Made by a program: the position numbers and the translations under genes. From Ichthyophis bannanicus (Eukaryota; Chordata; Amphibia; Gymnophiona; Ichthyophiidae): 64,000 nucleotides of DNA. Location: positions 44,793,788 to 44,857,787 of the forward strand of contig CM066039.1 in the NCBI GenBank assembly GCA_033557465.1. Reading direction: 5' to 3'. Shown here one piece after another: positions 50,028-61,806 of this stretch (position 1 is the stretch's first letter; each line of letters opens with the position of its first letter). A model generated the notes under the pieces. It saw only the letters and a program-made list of their open reading frames with translations, was not told the DNA's origin and searched no databases.

Positions 50028-53000
50028 TCAGCTCCCCAATTGAAGAATTTCATTACGGCTGCGTGCCCCTAATTGCTGTATATAGGGTTCCCAGACTGAC
50101 ATGAACACTGTCCAGCGCTTGACATTGCCCCTTACAATCCATCGCTCCAGCAACATTAGCTGGTGAAAATTATTCCGCCATTCCGTAAAGGTAGGCGGTT
50201 GGTGTTCTCTCCATAACCGGAGAATCGGCCCTTTTCCCACCAAACAAGCCTTCCGCAGAAGCAGGCGTTCCCCGGCCTTTACCGGCTCTGGGGCCGCCAG
50301 CTGGTCCAGAACCACAAAGCGGCCTGTCCAACGAACCCGCTGCTGCAACAACTGACTAAGAAAGGCCCGTATTCTCTCCCAATAAGATCTCAGTCTACGA
50401 CAGCCCCACCACATATGTAGTAACGTCGCCAAGGGTTCCAGACAACGAGGGCAACTACCATCAGTCCCCAACCGACTCCGAAGAGCCCGCCGTGGTGAAA
50501 AATAGGCTCGAGTCACACACTTAAATTGGATCTCCCTCCAACGTGCCCCGTGTGCCACACCAACTATTCGTTTCAAGGCTTTACCAACCAACCCCGGTGC
50601 CACTTCCCCACCCAATTCACCAGCCCATGCCAGCTCAACCCCCCGATAATCGGGGAGGGCCCTATAGCAATCCAATCGGCTCTTTAACTGGGAAATGGAC
50701 GGGGGCTTATCCTTCCCTATCCCAAAAAATTCCACAATCCTGGCCGAGCGATCGGTGTGCAACGCATCTCTTGGCAGTGAGGCCATGTAATGAGCGACTT
50801 GCATGTAAGCAAAGCAGTGCCTCGTAGGCAAGTCATACTCCCGGCGCAGGGCCAAGAAAGACTTACAATGTCCCGAGGGTTCTACCAGATGTCCCACCAT
50901 CCTTATACCACGTGCCCACCAGTCTTGAAACATCGCCGTTTCGGATCCCGGAAGGAACTGAACATTCCCTCGGAGGGGTAACCAGCTGGAAACCCCCCAG
51001 GGCGCCGTCCAATATCTATTCAGCTGTTGCCAAGTATGTCTAACCGAGCCCACCAAGGCGCTTCTCTGAGCCACCTCTGGCAAATCCCTGTCTCGCCCAT
51101 GCAGTACCCCCAGCAAGGACCACGGCGCCACTAAACTCTCCTCCACGGACCTAGGCATGTAATCCTCCGAGCCACCTAGCCAATCTCCTAAATGCCGCGC
51201 CTGGCACGCCAAAGCATAGGTCTTTAAATCAGGCAGCCCCATACCCCCATCTTTCCATTTCCCCAATAACCTAACCCACGGAATCCGAGCCCGCTTCCCT
51301 CCCCAAAGAAACCCCTTCAAAGAGGCTTCAATTCAACGCAGGTCCCGACTAAGTAACCAGACGGGGAGGGTCTGTAACCAATACAAGATACGTGGTAATA
51401 TAACCATCTGTACCGCCGCTATTTTCCCAGGCAAAGATAAGGGGCGAGATGCCCAGGTCTGCAATTGTGTCGTCAAACGCCGCAATGTCCGATCCAAATT
51501 GCGTCTATAAAGCGCTTGGGGTTGGCGAGGCAGCACTATACCCAGGTAGACAAATTCCTCCTCCACCCACCGGAGGGGGAAGGTCTCCCCCCAAGCCCCC
51601 CGAAGGTGTCCCAAAGTATCCAACGCTTCAGATTTGTCATAATTAATGCGAAGACCAGCCAGAGCCCCAAACCGCCCAAATTCCCCCAACAGACTCGGAA
51701 GAGAATCGACTGGGGAAGTCACATGAACTAAAAGGTCATCCGCAAAAGCCGAAATTACAAACTCCTGCGAGCCCATCTCCACACCCTTAATCGCCCCCGA
51801 ATTCACCACTTTTCGAATCAAGGGGTCCAGGGAAAGTACAAACAGCAACGGAGATAGGGGGCAGCCCTGGCGCGTGCCCCTCTCCAGCGCAAACCCTTCC
51901 GAAAGTACTCCATTGCAAAGGATCCCCGCCGTCGGTGTTATATATAAACTGCGCACCATATTACAGAAGGCTTCCCCTATGCCGTAGTTGGCAGCAACTC
52001 CCACAAATATCGCCAATTCACCCTATCAAATGCTTTTTCGGCATCGAAACTGACAAGGAGCGAGGGCAGCTGCCGAGCGTGTACCCATTCCAGGGAGGCC
52101 AAAATTTTCCGTAGATTCTGAACAGCGTAACGCCCCTTAACAAAGCCCACCTGTACTTCATGAACTAAGCTCCCCAATACTTCACCTAGCCGTAAGGCCA
52201 AAACTTTCGCCAGAACTTTTAAATCAAAATTGAGAAGGGAGATAGGCCTATAAGAGGCTGCTAACAGCGGGTCCTTACCCGGTTTGGGAATCATAGTGAT
52301 ATGAGCATGGTTCTGCCCCCAACAAAAAGCCCCCCGGTCCCCCCTCACACTGAACACTTCCCGTAGCACAGGGCTAACACAATCGCCCAAAATCTTGTAG
52401 AATTCCGCTCCCAAGCCATCCAGTCCGGGGGTTTTACAGCAGCTGGCCGCTGAAATAACCAACTGTATCTCCTGGGAAGTAAGGGGCTGGTCCAGCACCC
52501 CCCTCTGTATCTCTGTCAGCCGCGGCAGGTTTAAATCTCTCAGATAGTCAGACAGGGGCGCACCGGGGCCCTCTTCCGCCTTGTATAGGGACTGAAAAAA
52601 ATTCCGGAAGACCCTAGCAATGTCCCCACTCGCCTTATGCACTTTCCCCTTATCGTCCCGCAGGGCCGCCACCAGGGTGGAGCCGCGCCTGCCCCTCAAA
52701 TAGCGAGCCAACAATTTTCCAGGTTTGTCGCCATAACAATGCAGGCGGTAGCGATAATAAAGTATCGATTTCTTGGCTTTCTGATGCAGTAACTCATTTA
52801 GGTCAATTTGGGTTTCCCACAACCGCCTCTTATTTTCAGCCGACGGAACTTGGGCACATCTACGCCGAAGTTTAATAACCTGTTGTTCGAGTGCCAGAAT
52901 GCGCTTCGCGAGTATGCGACGCTTCCGTGCCGCATATCCTATGATGTCTCCCCGCAATACTACTTTCACCGTTTCCCATAGCAATTCAGGATCGTCCACA

Positions 53001-53842
53001 TGGACCTGATGATCACTCGCGAATTCCGTCCAGCGTTGGCGGAGGAACTGACGAAACTGCACATCATAGTACAACCCCAAAGGAAAGCGCCAAAGACGCG
53101 CCCGATCGCTCTCGCGTCCCCAATTTAAATCCAGCCAAACTAAGGCATGATCCGATACCGCCAAAGGGCCAATCTGAGCCTCCTCTGTATGGGCAAACAA
53201 CTCCTTTGACACAAATAATCTATACGGGCGCTAGTGCCATGCGCTCTGGATGTATGTGTAAAATCTTTCTCAGAAGTATGCAGCAACCGCCACGGATCAA
53301 TTACACCCATCCTCTTGCAAAAACGTTGTAGCAACCGAGAGGACAGCCCCCTCTCCCTGGCCCCTTCCCCTCGAGACGTATCCAAGCCCATATCCATAAC
53401 CCCATTAAAGTCTCCCCCTAAAATCAAGGGGCATTCGGGGATCTGCTCCAACCTGGAGGCCACAGTACTATAAAAACCAGAATCGGATACGTTCGGGCCA
53501 TAAAGAGCCCCAAAAGTCACCAGCTTCCCCTCCAATTGGCCATGGACCAAAAGAGACCTACCCACATCATCCACGATAGTGGTCTGCATCACAAATCGAA
53601 GCCTCTTATGAACCAAAATAACAACCCCCCCCTTATTCCCAACAGCCGGAGATCCCCAAACCTGCCACACCTAGGACCTGCAAAGTTTACTATGCTCTTC
53701 TGCTGATTGGTGAGTTTCTTGGAGCAAGGCTATATCACAATTGTGTCGGGCCAGTGCTTGGAGAACCTTATATCGTTTAATGGGGTTACCCAAGCCACAA
53801 ACGTTCCATGTAATAACCCTCAGGGTGGTAGGTCAATGTCAA
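50028..53842 (-). pseudogene. L1/Tx1-type ORF2 (endonuclease-RT), four lesions
   Basis: ORF2 nicks DNA and reverse-transcribes L1 RNA. Endonuclease: VITWNVCGLGNPIKRYKVL, LLQETHQSAEEHSKL, FGALYGPNVSD, LILGGDFNGVMD, ARIDYL, LAVSDHALVWLDL. RT: KTPGLDGLGAEFYKIL, ITMIPKPGKDPLLAASYRPI, LLVSFDAEKAFDRVNWRYLW, GCPLSPLLFVLSLDPL, VISAFADDLLVHVT (F-A-D-D). The C-terminal part has RCLEPLATLLHMWWGCRRL, a Cys/His-type segment. The length of about 1270 codons fits the family. Lesions are a TAG near 53672, a small frameshift near 53217, a frameshift near 52000 and a TGA near 51335 (probably from TGG). No ATG is visible at the start. Confidence 0.9.
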
Positions 53843-53999
53843 GGCTCTCCAGAAGGAAGGATCTAAGCATATCAGAGGGGCTCCCCCAGCCTGGAGCCCC
53901 CTCCCTATCATTTACCCATATACTCAAAGGGATACAGGCTAACATTTATTTTTAATATTATATACCCTATTTTCAAAAATAAACGACACTAATACACTA

Positions 54000-54240
54000 A
54001 TTTAACCATACTACACACTCATTTACATGATGATTAATAATTTAACTAGCAATGTATATATGTTCTAATATGTTATACTTGTAATGTTACAATTTTCCTT
54101 GTAATTTATAATTATCTGTTCTATGTAAAATGTCCTGGTATATCTCATACCAATTAACCTACTGTTACATGTAAACCGCACTTGAAACATGGGAAAGAGC
54201 GGTATATAAATAACTGTTAAATAAATAAATAAATAAATAC
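54000..54240 (+). repeat. L2-type LINE 3' tail inside L1 spacer
   Basis: TGTTACATGTAAACCGCACT, then GAGCGGTATATAAATAACTG and (AAATA)n, is an L2-type 3' end in plus orientation. It lies between ORF1 and ORF2 of the L1. 54241-55214 is otherwise C-rich and A-rich spacer with no gene. Confidence 0.75.
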
Positions 54241-55214
54241 TGTTATGCTGCCTACTTAAAAACCCCAGAGTGTGGGCCCTCCCATCCCTTGCCTCCTCCC
54301 CCTTCTCCCCCCCCCACTCTTCCCCCCTCCCCCCCATTCCCTCCCCTCTCCCTTCTTCCCCACCTAGTCCGTCCATCAGATCGGACACTTCCATTGGCAT
54401 TCGGACCCACCCCTAGCACACACACACACTCGCAAGAGTCCCCACCACCCAGCTGTTGGGGAGTGCTATTCCCCTCCTACCACTCCCCCATACCTTCCCC
54501 TATGCCTCCCTACTCCTAAGTGGCACCCAGCCCAGGACATTCCTAGCCACACATGCACCAATCCCTCCCCCTGCCCTCTCTTTCCCATAAACTACATGGG
54601 CCAGGGCTCAATGTCAAGAAGAGGAGGGGAAAGAAAAAATAAATAAATAAACAAACAGAAAAACTGTATCCTATCCTAATCCCCAGCTCTACTGTAACAA
54701 TGTTATTAACAGTCAATACAATTGCATACGATTACATTGTATCAAGCACAAACTGAAACACAACTAGGTGCCGTACCCATTAGTGTCAGTTCAACACCCC
54801 GAGTGTGGCATCTCAAAGCAGTAACAAAATGTCACAAACAGTAAATGAGTGGAAACCCTGGACCCACGGGGGGGAAAGAAAAAAAAAGAGGAGACACAGA
54901 AAGAAAGGAGCCCGGCAGCCTAGGCCATTAAAGATTGATGTCACATTGCACCCGCTCCCATCACCAGCTCCTCACGTGGACTCCTATCCCCTGGGGGTCT
55001 GCTTCAGTCTGGGACACAGATTTTATCTGCCACCCCTTAAGCACGTCTCTTAGGGAACCACTCCAACAATGCCAGCAACCCAAAAATTAAACGCATAGGT
55101 CCCAGGCAATTCAAGTCCACATATCCTGCAGTTTTCCGCATAGCTACTCTCGTTGTGGGCAATCGCATATCGCACCAGACCTTGTTCCTAAGTTCAGCTC
55201 TTTCACCTCCGGCC

Positions 55215-56117
55215 TCACGACGTGGCCGCTGTCTCCTCCAGCTGTGTCAGCCAGGTACGAGCCGCCTCCAGGGTTCCCAGAAATTTTGTCTGGCCACGAT
55301 ATTCCACCCGCAGCTTCGCCGGGTATAGTAAGGAGAAGCGAATCCCCTTATTCGCTAGCTGCGCACAGATAGCTGAAAAAGCCCTGCGTTGCTGGCTCAC
55401 CAACAGGGAATAGTCCTGAAAAACCAGGATACGGTCAGTTTCTTCGACGTGTCTCCGACGAGCGCGGGCCGCTCTCAGCACCATCTCCTTCTGGCGGTAG
55501 TCCAGAAAGCGTGCAATCACTGCACGCGGTCGCTGCGCTTGATCTCGTCGCGGGCCTACTCTGTGCACCCGTTCCAGCACAATAGGGCGCTCCCCTGACG
55601 CGTCCAAGATTTTCCCCATCCAGTCCAGGAGAAAGCGAGATAAGGCACTATCAGCTACCGTTTCCGGGATGCCAATAAATCGCAAGTTTTTCCTGCGTCC
55701 CCGGTTCTCCAAATCTTCCAGCTTTTCACCTTGTTGTTTAACAAGGGTCTCCAGGGCTTGCACTCTAGTCAGGAGGGTGTGCTGAGCGTCTTCCACACTC
55801 GAGATCCTTGTCTCGGCTTGATCCATCCTCCCAGTAAAATCATTTATTTTTTGCACCACAGAATGCAATTGATCGCCAAGCTCCGTGAAACGCACGTCCA
55901 GGGCCCGCACCACCGCGGCACTCACATCCGCCACCATGCTGTTCTCTCCCTCAGACCCCGGGCTCCGCGGCGCTCCTTCCGCCATCTTTGGGTCAGGGCC
56001 GCATGTTTTCTCCCTCTTGGATGTTTTAGAAGCCATCAGGTGCCTCTCGGGACGCAGTGAAGGCTCTACTGCCGCCCCTCCGCTATCCCTGTTGCTTTTA
56101 AGAGTAGCCAGGGGCAT
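55215..56117 (-). CDS. L1/Tx1-type ORF1 protein, intact
   Basis: A nucleic-acid-binding protein that packages L1 RNA with ORF2. It is 300 residues with no stop. An N-terminal basic, low-complexity part (to about residue 65) is followed by a coiled coil of about 75 residues (FTELGDQLHSVVQKIND to LVKQQGEKLEDLENRGRR). The RRM-like core follows (RRKNLRFIGIPETVADSAL, then RVHRVGPRRDQ and RPRAVIARFLDYRQKEM). The C-terminal domain has VFQDYSLLVSQQRRAFSAI and FSLLYPAKLRVEYRGQTKF. The same architecture defines L1 ORF1p. Upstream the 5' UTR is about 100 bp. An internal start at MASKTSKREK (residue 29) is possible. Confidence 0.9.
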   Translation of the reverse strand: MPLATLKSNRDSGGAAVEPSLRPERHLMASKTSKREKTCGPDPKMAEGAPRSPGSEGENSMVADVSAAVVRALDVRFTELGDQLHSVVQKINDFTGRMDQAETRISSVEDAQHTLLTRVQALETLVKQQGEKLEDLENRGRRKNLRFIGIPETVADSALSRFLLDWMGKILDASGERPIVLERVHRVGPRRDQAQRPRAVIARFLDYRQKEMVLRAARARRRHVEETDRILVFQDYSLLVSQQRRAFSAICAQLANKGIRFSLLYPAKLRVEYRGQTKFLGTLEAARTWLTQLEETAATS

Positions 56118-56231
56118 TCGGCTGCGATCGGCTAGATTTTATAGCTGCTTTGCGGGATGGGTGTCCGGAGCTGATCTGCATGACGCCCGATCAACTCAGT
56201 GCCATACCAGAAGTCCTCCATTTACTGTTTT

Positions 56232-56420
56232 AATTGTTTGCACTCATACTGTATTTTCTATTTTTTGTTATTTTAATTCTGAGGATGTGTACCCTCTGAG
56301 GAAGGCTGTTGCTGAAACGCGTAGCAGTTCTCCACTGAATAAAAGCACCTGTGACCTCCACATCACTCGCTCGTTGTGTTTCTGTTCTACTTTTGCAAGG
56401 GACTACGCTCTCCTTGTGTT
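56232..56420 (+). mobile_element. PLE 3' end with hammerhead-like motif
   Basis: CTGAGGAAGGCTGTTGCTGA followed by AACGCGTAGCAG is the PLE-end core found also at 37937 and 31787. AATAAAAG follows shortly after, as in the copy at 31.75 kb. It continues from 49754 across the L1 insertion. Coding sequence is not visible. Confidence 0.65.
56278..56330 (+). ncRNA. Decayed hammerhead-ribozyme-like motif
   Basis: CUGAGGA, arm AGGCUGUUGCU, GAA, ACGCGU, A is present. Stem I (CCCU against GCAG) no longer pairs well, so this copy is probably inactive. Confidence 0.45.
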
Positions 56421-56701
56421 CTAATACTCTCCGCAGGGCCACGAGGCGTCGCTTTCTGGATTCACTTGTTTGCATGTTCATGATGAAAAGTAGCATTCCC
56501 TAATTATGTATGGAAATTCTAATTTAAAATATACACATGCAAAATTACAATGGATACAACTCAGGCATAGTAGTATTGATCCATTAATGTGGTTTCACTT
56601 TCCTCCAGTGCATTTATGCCACAGAGGTATTTAAACGTCTCTATCATATCTCCCCTCACCTGTCTTTCTTCCAACATATACATATCAATATCTGTCAGCA
56701 T

Positions 56702-56900
56702 AGTTCAGTGAAGGAGTAGCCTAGTGGTTAGGGCAGAAGCCTGGAATCAGGGGACCAGGGTTTGAATCGCACTTTGGATAAAACACTTAACCCTCCATTG
56801 CCTCAGGTACAAACTTAGATTATAAGCCCTCTACTGTACCTAACTCGTCGAACTACCATTGGAAAAGGGTAAACTAAATACAAATAAATAAATGAAATAA
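56702..56900 (+). mobile_element. tRNA-headed SINE, second family
   Basis: GGAGTAGCCTAGTGGTTAGG (A box) and GGGTTTGAATCGCAC (B box) are followed by AACCCTCCATTGCCTCAGGT and the end GGAAAAGGGTAAACTAAAT with (AAATA)n. Same family as 30298-30518. Confidence 0.82.
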
Positions 56901-58815
56901 AACAATACTGATCTGCGCATGTACAAAGAGATATGTTACCATCAATAAGACAAATATGATCAGAGGGAGGGCTGTAAAATCAGAACTTAAGCTTATGAAG
57001 CAGAAATGCCAATAGCACTTAACATTGTGCGACCACACCCACCAGCAGGCAGCCTCCACATCTATCCACTGCAAGGAATTGTTTCCAAAAATGCATCAAA
57101 GGTGATAAAATATACAGGATAAACTTTATTTTTACAGTACACAAAGGGAACAGGAATGATACTGCTTGACAAGTAAATTCTACATGATCTGATCCTGGAA
57201 CGCTGGAGAATTTCAAAAGCTGCATAGTGGGGGAATAAGGCACAGTCTTACATTCTGGAGTCGGGCTGATCAAGGGACAAGGAAACCAAGTGTTCCACAG
57301 TGACAGTAGATAAATTACATTACAAATAAAGATTCTAATAAAGCTTCAGACGTGAGCAGCTCCTGCTGATAAGGATCTTCTCGGCAGGAACCCTAAAAAT
57401 GCCAAATTATTGATCTTTATTAAGGAAATACTAAGCAGGGTACTATTTCTTGGAGAAGTAGAGGAAAGGCAAGTTTTGTTTGTCAAATCACGTTACTGCC
57501 AGCAGCCACTTGAATTTACAGCACTGCACTTATAGACTAAGGGAGGCATATTCAAAGCGTTTTAGCTTGTTAGAAGATCTTCTAATCGGCCAAAACACAG
57601 CAATCCCAATATTGAGCAGCACCGCTGAACAGTGGGGTACCAGATTAAAACCTGGGAGATCTGGGACAGATCGTGGGCAGTGCCGTCACTATCAACCATC
57701 AACGGCAATACTTACCTGCTAACCAGATAGTTAAATCAGTTCAAGTTGTCCTAACTTTAACTGGTTATCGCTATAAGGTTAAAAGCTGAATAACGCCACT
57801 GACTGGATAGCAAGTTACTGACATGCAAGCTGGATATTTGGCACCAGATGCTAGATAAGTTCCAGCACTGAATATCTGTTTTTTAAGAGCACATGGTCAC
57901 CACCACTGAATATCAACTCCTGAATGACCAAATTTCTATGTCAAGGGGAACACCCTAAGCTAGACCTAGTTTTATCCCTCTGCATGTTCTGATTTCTCAA
58001 TTTGAAGAAAAATGAGACATTTCCATGCATGACATAGAACTCTACTGCCATCCTATTAATAAAACAGAATAAAGATTAGTTTTTTTTCTCCCCTAGCTTC
58101 TTTAAATTTCCACCTCAGTTGCAACAAGCCTTTACTGGACTATGGTGTTATGAGCCTTCATTCGCAACGTCGTTATTTTTCCCTCAGTAGCAATCTTCAG
58201 TCAGTAGCTCTCTCAGGAGGGCAGCTAATGCACATCCTACGTCTCGCACTGAGTTTTGCTGTTGAGTAATGGCAGAGATTCTAGCCCCTCAACAGCTCTG
58301 TAAGCCTGCATAGCAGGAGCCTGGTCTGGGAATCAAATTTAGGTCTTCGACAAAGTACCATGCATTTATTATTCAGCATCTGGGCCCTAACATGATGCTT
58401 TTTGGTAAAGAAATTACTTTATATTGCTAAGATTCTGCTTCCTGTTACACCACTCTTATGAGTCCCAAACAGTTTTATAGCCCCAAGGTAACAGGTAAGT
58501 TAACCTAGACCTTATGCATGTTTGTTGAGAATATCCAGGAAGCTAGATCAAGAGTATGCTTTGTAGCACTATATAAATGATAAATAGTAGTAGCAGTAGC
58601 TACAAAGACCTCTGTGTTCAGCTGAAGAGCATTGCAGCCGTAGTTCCCAAACCTGTCCTACTCACTTCATAGCCAGTCATTTTCAGAATATTTTATTGTT
58701 TTTATTAATTTTCTTTTTAGTTGTTGCTTTTGTAAACTGCCTTGTTGTGTCTGAGGATGCTGAAGGATGGTTAAGAAAATCCCTTTAGTATTTATCCACA
58801 ACAAACACAGGAAGG
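56901..58815. other. Unassigned; repeat-like block at 57541-57920
   Basis: No gene. 57541-57920 starts GAGGCATATTCAAAGCG and ends in CACTGAATATC-type sequence, resembling a nonautonomous interspersed repeat whose class I cannot name. 58680-58800 may be a decayed LINE tail (TTTGTAAACTGCCTTG). Confidence 0.35.
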
Positions 58816-59344
58816 TGAAATTAGGCCTTACCTGCTAATTACCTTTCCTTGAATCCCTCCAGTCCAAACATATGGGTGTTTGCTCCCCCAACCAGCAGGT
58901 GGAGACTGAGCATGACAGTTTTGCAATGACATCCTATAAGGGCTCTGTACACATCAGCAGAATTGCCAGCATTGTATAACAAAGCAGAGTGGCTGCTGCC
59001 TTCCCCTCCACAGCCAAACTCTACTCTTCTCTTCTCTAGTATCCCAGCGTGGTCTCCCCACAGCACTAACACACCACCAATTGCTTCCCTGCATCTTATT
59101 TCCGTTCTCCGATTGAACGCAATCCAAAACTCTCTTATCCAAATGTGCCAAATTTTTTTTTCTTAGAGCATTTCAAGCCAGAAACCGTCAGGACCACAAC
59201 CCGGAAGCAGCTACCCCTAGGACAGCAAGCCTGGAGACACAGCACACTTGAGTCCCTAGACCAGCGATGGCGAACCTATGGCACGTGTGCCAGCTGTGGC
59301 ACGCGAAGGCCTTGCAGCTGGCACGCGGGAAGGTCCGCAATCGA

Positions 59345-59757
59345 AAAAAAAAACAACAACCCTGTCTGCTGCCGTTGTCGGGGCCGCCGCGGCAGAATCG
59401 AGCGTGCCGCGGGGCCCCCCTGTACCCGGCAGATCCTGCCCTCCCCGTAGCAGCTCTCTCTTTGGAGCTGCAGTCAGACGCGCCGGCTTGCAGAGCGCGA
59501 GGGAAGAGTTCCCTCGCTGCTCTGTTAAGCCCGCGGGGGCTGATGGGAAGTTCCCATCAGCCCCCGCGGGCTTAACAGAGTCGCGAAAGGGAAAATCTTC
59601 CCTTCGCGCTCTGAAAGCCGGCGCGTCTGACTGCAGCTCAAAAGAGAGAGCTGCTACGGGGAGGGCAGGATCTGCCGGGTACAGGGGGGCCCCGCGGCAC
59701 GCTCGATTCTGCCGCGGCGGCCCCGACAACGGCAGCAGACAGGGTTGTTTTTTTTTT
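59345..59757. repeat. Large palindrome, arms about 205 bp
   Basis: Arms 59345-59549 and 59551-59757 are inverted copies centred on CTGATGGGAAGTTCCCATCAG at 59550. Each arm also holds a small internal hairpin. GC-rich. Open frames inside are composition artefacts. Confidence 0.92.
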
Positions 59758-59765
59758 AAATTTTC

Positions 59766-60700
59766 CCTGGGCTGGGCTGGGCTGGGCTGGGGGGGGGTGG
59801 GGGTTAGGAGTGGTGATGGGCTGGGCTGGGCTGGGGGGGGTTAGGAGTGGTGATGGGCTGGGCTGGGCTGGGGGGAGGTTAGGAGTGGTGATTGGCTGGG
59901 CTGGGCTGGGGGGGTGTTAGGAGTAGTGATGGGCTGGGGTGGGGGGGGTTAGGAGTGGTGATGGGCACTGGGCTGGGGGGTTAGGAGTGGTGATGGGCAC
60001 TGGGCTGGCTGGGGGGGTTTAGGAGTGGTGATGGGCGCTAGGCTGGGGGGGTAGGAGTGGTGATGGGCGCTGGGGGGGTTAGGAGTGGTGATTGGCTGGG
60101 CTGGGCTGGGGGGGTTAGGAGTAGTGATGGGCTGGGCTGGGCTGGGGGTGTTAGGAGTAGTGATGGGCTGGGATGGGGGGGGTTAGGAGTGGTGATGGGC
60201 ACTGGGCTGGGGGGGTTAGGAGTGGTGATGGACACTGGGCTGGCTGGGGGGGGTTAGGAGTGGTGATGGGCACTGGGCTGGGTGGGGGTGTTAGGAGTGG
60301 TGATGGGCGGTGGGCTGGGGGGGGTAGGAGTGGTGATGGGCGCTGGGGGGGTTAGGAGTGGTGATAGGCGCTGGGGGGGCTTAAACTAAAAATTGAGTGA
60401 TGGGGGATTAGGACTGGGAGTGGGCTGATGGGGAGGTTAGGACTGGAAATGGGCTGGTGGGATTAGGACTGGGAGTGGGCTATGGGGGGCTAGGACTGGT
60501 AATGGGTTGGGGGGGTTGCTAGGACTGGAAATGGGCTGAGTGGAAGGGGGCTTGAACTGCAAATAGCTGTTGGGGATGGGGCTTGGAATGGAAATGGGCT
60601 GAGGGGAAGTGGGGGGCTTGAACTGCAAATAGCTGATGGGGACGGGGCTTGGAATGGAAATGGGTTGAGGGGAAGTGGGGGGCTTGAAGAAGGGAATGGA
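59766..60700. repeat. G-rich minisatellite
   Basis: Units of about 30-45 bp of the form TTAGGAGTGGTGATGGGCTG with GGCTGGGCTGGGGGG are repeated to about 60370. A variant unit (GGACTGGGAGTGGGCTGATG, then GGACTGGAAATGGGCTG) continues to about 60700. Several runs of G3 or longer on one strand give G-quadruplex potential. Confidence 0.92.
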
Positions 60701-61669
60701 TGCTGGGTGAGACTGGAACTAGAAGGGAGCTGATGTTGGGGGAGGATTAGAATGGGATGGGGCTGGGAGAGTAAAATGGAGAGGGGAAAAATATTTTGTG
60801 TAGGAGGGATGAAAAATCTACAATTGGCCAGGTATTGGGAGAGTAATTGGGGATTGAGGATGGAGGGGTAAAATTTGTGTGGATGAAATAGGAATGAGGA
60901 AAGAGCAAAAGGAGAAAGATTAGTATGTTAAAGCAGATGTAGAGAGAGAGAGAATGGAAAAAAAAACTAGAAGAGAGAAGAAAGGACAAATGGACAGCAG
61001 ACGATGGAGAGTTAGCAGAAAACATGAAGAAACCAGAAGAAAATGGCTGGACCAATTGCAACTGAAAAAAAATGCACAAAAGGTAGAACGATATCTCTTT
61101 ATTTTGAATTTATTAACTGGAATATGTCAGCTCTGGGAAATGTGCATCATTAACATCTGCGCTTTGGTACAAGAGGAAATTCCTATTTGACGTTGCCACT
61201 TGTTCTCTTTCCCCAGTATTCACTGAAATGTATTGGTTTAATATTTGCAGTGTTGCCTTTTGATAGGTAGGGTATGGTGCTTTGTGAGTCCTGGTAATGC
61301 TGTCAGGATACGGCGGGTTTGCTATGGGTTCTAAATGGGCAGCGTTTGTAGTAGTTCCTAATGTGCCTGGCGGTTGGCACTGGATTATAGTAATGTAGAA
61401 ATCTTTTAGTCTTTCTTTATCCATACACTCATTAAGAGACATGTTTACTAAAAGTTAGTGTATGGTAACATTATGCAAATATTTATGCAAATAAGACCAC
61501 TTATGCAAATGACGTGCTGGCACTTTGAGGAAATTCTTTGGTTTTGTGCGGCAGTTTGGGCACTCGGGCTCAAAAAGGTTAGCCATCACTGCCCTAGACC
61601 ATACTCTCCACCCATACCCACATCAGGGCCCCGTAACCACAGGATGAGCGGACAAGAACTGTGCGGGTT

Positions 61670-61770
61670 CTGGACTGGACAGATTCAAGGAAAGGTAATT
61701 AGCAGGTAAGGCCTAATTTCATCTTTCAGATCACCCCCTCTGGTCCTGTCCAGTCCAGACGCATGGGGTG
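61670..61770. repeat. DIRS-E internal complementary region
   Basis: GATTCAAGGAAAGGTAATTA, then GCAGGTAAGGCCTAATTTC, is the inverse of 58816-58855. It is followed by CACCCCCTCTGGTCCTGTCC, presumably the inverse of the right end outside the window. Confidence 0.8.
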
Positions 61771-61806
61771 TATCACAGCAGTGCTCCCCTAGGCCCCCTT
61801 GCAACA

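Larger units (their letters stand above)
49767..56219 (-). mobile_element. L1/Tx1-type LINE, near full length
   Basis: A minus-strand LINE with a roughly 100-bp 5' UTR, intact ORF1, near-intact ORF2, 3' UTR with AATAAAG, and an A-tail at 49763-49772. The target duplication ATTTACTGTTTT lies at 49755-49766 and 56220-56231. In sense orientation the cleavage is TT/AAAA, the classic L1 endonuclease site. It interrupts a PLE. ORF1 and ORF2 are about 1.37 kb apart, partly because of an L2-type tail inserted at 54000-54240. Confidence 0.9.
59262..61591. mobile_element. hAT-type nonautonomous element, 2.33 kb
   Basis: The termini are CAGCGATGGCGAACCT at 59262 and, read inward from 61591, CAGTGATGGCTAACCT. 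The flanking 8-bp duplication CCCTAGAC (59254-59261 and 61592-61599) is perfect and of hAT length. No transposase frame is present. The interior is a GC-rich palindrome, a G-rich minisatellite and about 900 bp of unclassified sequence (60700-61560). Confidence 0.9.

Noticed and set aside
59278..59844. 188-residue Ala/Arg/Gly-rich frame and neighbours in the palindrome
   Set aside because: Open only because of GC-rich inverted repeats. Mirror frames appear on both arms.
60038..60355. Repetitive frames of Gly/Trp/Leu or Pro/Thr/Ser type
   Set aside because: Translations of the G-rich minisatellite.
59760..60370. Telomere-like repeat because of GGGGTTAGG words
   Set aside because: The unit is about 30-45 bp, not TTAGGG, and lies inside a hAT-type element.
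60437..60628. Pro/Ser/Ile repeat frame
   Set aside because: Antisense reading of the same tandem array.
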